This document shows positions 61,220-64,000 of a DNA stretch of 64,000 nucleotides, piece by piece (position 1 is the stretch's first letter; every line of letters starts with the position of its first letter). The notes under the pieces are model-generated. The model was not told the DNA's origin. It did not search any database and was given only the letters and a program-made list of their open reading frames with translations. Location of the stretch: assembly GCA_948474755.1 (NCBI GenBank), contig CAOLHI010000425.1, positions 1 to 64,000 on the forward strand, in the 5' to 3' direction. Source of the DNA: Ctenosaura bakeri. Taxonomy: Eukaryota; Chordata; Lepidosauria; Squamata; Iguanidae. The translations under genes and the position numbers were made by a program.

Positions 61220-62085
61220 TCTGTATGCCAACAAAGTCTAGTGAACATATGCACACACACATGAAATGCCATTCATTCTTTTCATATTCCTTTATGAGAA
61301 CTTCAACTTTAAAAGTTGACACTGGGATTTGATTTTTGTTTTTTTGGGGGGAACAAAACCGAATCATAGCCTTGCACTTCAGCTGTCTTTATTTTTATTA
61401 ACATGTTTCTTTTCCCCATATTTGTTAAATGTCATGGCAAAAAGCCTGACAAATGTGTATCAAATAAAAGCCCTGAAATATCACCAATCAGGTATTTTCA
61501 TTGCTGCCAATCATTTGGAGGCAGGAACATGATAACCTTTTAAAATGTTTGTTCATGCACACCGTTTTTTGCCATTTTATCTGCAATCTTTTAAAGTGCC
61601 TTCCCTTCTAGAACTTGACCTATAACTACAATTCCCCCTAATCCATTTTGTGTGCACTTTCTCTCTCTCTCTCTCTCTCTCTCTCGCTTTTTCACAGACA
61701 GACAGACAGACACACACACACAATATAAGACATACAGATTAGATATTTACTAATATCTACCACTTTATATGCTTAAGAATATCTGGAAGAACAAGCATAA
61801 GAAACAATAGCTGCTCTGCAAAATTGTTAAGGGTAAACTGTTCATGTGAAAAAGAATTTTACTAATCATTTTACAATTCTGAAATCACACTCTTGAATTT
61901 TTGCTTGGAGGGTTCCTGCATTTGTTGCTATTGTTTAACCTTGGTCTACTCCAAGGAAATACTGGGAAAGCCATGACATTTTATTGTAGCACCAAAGATA
62001 TGTTAGTTAATGGAACAAAGAGGCATCATAGTACAAACCAACCTTTTGCAACCTCTAAAACAAAGCAGAAATCTTTGCAGGCTCT
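61220..62085. other. Unassigned stretch with one microsatellite
   Basis: A compound (CT)n(GACA)n(CA)n microsatellite lies at 61659-61722. No gene is seen. Confidence 0.5.
61659..61722. repeat. Compound microsatellite (CT)n-(GACA)n-(CA)n
   Basis: About fourteen CT units, then GACA units, then CA units. Confidence 0.95.
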
Positions 62086-62093
62086 TTAACTAT

Positions 62094-62283
62094 GTCCATT
62101 TCCACACTAGCCTGTTATAGTGCAATTATTCTACTTTCAACATCCTATGGAATCCTGGGGTTTACAGTTTAGGGAAGGGCTGGCCAGCCCAGCCCAGCCC
62201 CTCCTTAAACTGTAAACCCCAGGATTCCATAGGATGTTGAAAGTGGAATAACAGCACTCTAACAGGCTAGTGCGGAAATGACC
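62094..62283. mobile_element. Palindromic MITE (copy 3) with TAT target duplication
   Basis: GTCCATTTCCACACTAGCCT at the left and AGGCTAGTGCGGAAATGACC at the right. The whole 190 bp folds into a long hairpin with inner arms such as GGAATCCTGGGGTTTACAGT. TAT flanks both sides (62091-62093, 62284-62286). Confidence 0.88.
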
Positions 62284-62519
62284 TATTATGAGCAAGGGAT
62301 TTGATGAGTGGTTTGGGATGAAATCAAAGTCAGTACAATTAAGATTTTAGAAAAAATCTGTGAAGTTTCTGTCACAAGCTATATTTTACTATCCTGTTTG
62401 TCCTCATACGTTTCTAAACTATATAAAGCAACAGGATCAAAAAGATCCAGAAAATGAATGGAAAGGTTTAGAGTTCAGTGTTTGACTAATGATAATAATG
62501 CAATTCATTACCACTTATT

Positions 62520-62695
62520 TTGCTATTGTTATGTACCTTCAAGTCAATTCAATTTTATGGAAACACAGTCATGGAGTTTTCTTGGCAAGGTTTATCATTA
62601 CCTTATTTTCAGAGTGAAAGAGTGCAACTTGAACCAGGGTCTCCCATAGTCCTAGCTTGCCACTCAAAACACAACACCACACTGACTGTTTAATT
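62520..62695 (-). mobile_element. tRNA-derived squamate-type SINE, antisense, internally deleted
   Basis: On the minus strand: GTGTGGTGTTGTGTTTTGAG (box A side), CCCTGGTTCAAGTTGCA (box B side), then CCTTGCCAAGAAAACTCCAT and GACTTGAAGGTACATAACAA. This is the same family as the SINE at 48297-49890. Confidence 0.75.
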
Positions 62696-63141
62696 TATTG
62701 CTAGAAAAAATTTCCTGCCTTCTTCTCAAAAACAGAAATCCCTGATACTGGCTGGGAGATCCTGGGAGTGGTCATCCAACAAACAAACAGACAAACGAAT
62801 ATTTCCAAACTCTGACAAATGAGAAAACACAACTATTTGAATCCAATATTCCATTACATCTTATCTGTGCCTTCTTTTGTCTGGTCATGGCAAATAACCA
62901 GTACTTTTGCTAGACATTTTCATTTTCCATGTTTTGAGGGACAGAAATAGATGTCAGGATATGTAGCCACTGCCATGAAAATGTGTTGTTCTGCTGGAAG
63001 TGTACTGAAATAGTGTATTGTAACCAATACACAAACAGCTACTGTGGATTTTCACTAAGCATAGACATAACTGCTACAAAGTATCCAGTGCTGATAATTG
63101 CAACAACATATCTGTTCTGAGCCTGACTGGATTGTTACATA

Positions 63142-63320
63142 GGCCATTTCGACTAGACTGTTATAGCGCCATTATTCCACTTTCAACATTCTATGGAATC
63201 CTGGGGTTTGCAGTTTAGTTAGGAGCCTTTGAGACCCCTCCCTAAACTGCAAACCACAGGATTCCATAGGATGTTGAAAGTAGAAAAATAGCGCTATAAC
63301 AGTCTAGTGCAGAAATGGCC
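63142..63320. mobile_element. Palindromic MITE (copy 4)
   Basis: GGCCATTTCGACTAGACTGT at the left and ACAGTCTAGTGCAGAAATGGCC at the right with only a few arm mismatches. Flanks ATA and ACA are a possible 3-bp duplication with one change. Confidence 0.85.
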
Positions 63321-63434
63321 ACAGTATCAATAGCTAATTGTTTTATTGCCTATTCTACAATGTATCCAGTGAGAGAGGGGGAAGATCAGAACTCGCAAAA
63401 ATGAAAGAATAGTTGGAACAGGTTTGTATTTTGG

Positions 63435-63765
63435 GAACCTGGTGTCTATAAGATAAGAAGCAGGAAATAGGTGCTTGGGTCAAACTGGTAAAGGATGATG
63501 AGAAGTGGGAACCAAGCACAGGCCTGTGAACCGTCTAAGAAGTAAGTGGTGTGATGCTTATATTTATGACTTTGTCCAATCACAGCTTTGAGTACCTAAA
63601 ATTTGGAATTGTACCCATAAAAGGTGTAAGCTCCATATAAACTTTAGTCTCAGCAATTTCAGAAGAAATGTGCTGCATTGCTTGCATTTCTACAAATAAA
63701 ATACTGTCTACCTCAGAGTAAAGTTTGTGGAATGTGGGTTATCCAGTACAGGACAGAAGAAAGCC
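63435..63765 (+). mobile_element. Possible LTR fragment
   Basis: CCAATCACA at about 63577, a TATAAAC box near 63636, and AAATAAAATACTGTCTACC at about 63693 lie in the order CCAAT, TATA, polyadenylation signal that LTRs show. Borders and target duplication were not found. Confidence 0.35.
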
Positions 63766-63769
63766 CACT

Positions 63770-64000
63770 GCAAAATTCTCCACTCTTTCTGAACCTTTTC
63801 CTGAAATGCTTGAGCCAGAATTTGTTGGCTGCACTAAACCTCTCTAAACATATTTAAAACTGATTTCAGAATCCATCATTGATGCTGATATTTACTTCAG
63901 TTTCTTGATGGACCAGAGTGCATCATTCTGAATTCATTAGAATAAATAGTTTTCACTCAGATCTGTCATTCCCAATGTCTAGCAAGAGGCTATGTTGCAA
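63770..64000. other. Unassigned right edge
   Basis: Nothing recognised. Confidence 0.4.

Overview
This window looks like intronic DNA of a vertebrate, most likely a squamate reptile (lizard or snake). The repeat mix is the main clue: CR1, L2, L1 and RTE-BovB LINEs, an I/Jockey-group (Vingi-like) LINE, a tRNA-derived squamate-type SINE, hAT and Harbinger-type DNA elements, and solo LTRs. The sequence is mostly AT-rich and has no bacterial-style operons. Species cannot be named from the sequence.

Only one host protein-coding exon is recognisable: a 107-nt minus-strand exon (29757-29863) with perfect splice signals. It encodes a six-cysteine EGF-like module of a contactin-associated protein (CNTNAP/Caspr family). 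The rest of the window would then be intron of that large neuronal adhesion gene, read right to left. A second host-derived item is a 3'-truncated copy of the 7SK small nuclear RNA on the minus strand (20338-20574), probably a pseudogene.

Layout from left to right. 1-2131: hAT transposase remnant split by a solo LTR (130-1097, target duplication GTTC). 2150-2695: 3' end of an RTE-BovB LINE. 2700-7500: mostly unassigned, AT-rich. 7530-18905: a nest of decayed L1 copies hit by a Harbinger-like MITE (8162-8497), an LTR-like insertion (11438-12085), a plus-strand Vingi-like LINE (12921-17245) and a hAT-like repeat carrying an 81-82 bp minisatellite. 20338-20574: 7SK copy. 22487-25474: a CpG-rich Harbinger-type transposon with a three-exon Myb/SANT-like gene that is open after inferred splicing. 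26132-27013: second solo LTR. 29757-29863: the CNTNAP exon. 30790-36082: a full-length minus-strand LINE with an 11-bp target duplication, an open ORF1 and a damaged ORF2. 37089-48021: MITEs, CR1, L2, minisatellites and hairpins. 48297-49890: a SINE interrupted twice, by CR1 and by a third solo LTR. 50000-64000: further CR1, palindromic MITEs, BovB pieces and simple repeats.

No operon-like or defence-like system is present. The most interesting items are the intact Myb-like gene in a Harbinger element that lacks a recognisable transposase, the full-length LINE, the 7SK copy, and three solo LTRs with matching ends. Copy boundaries supported by target duplications are firm; family names for old repeats rest on recognition without a database search.
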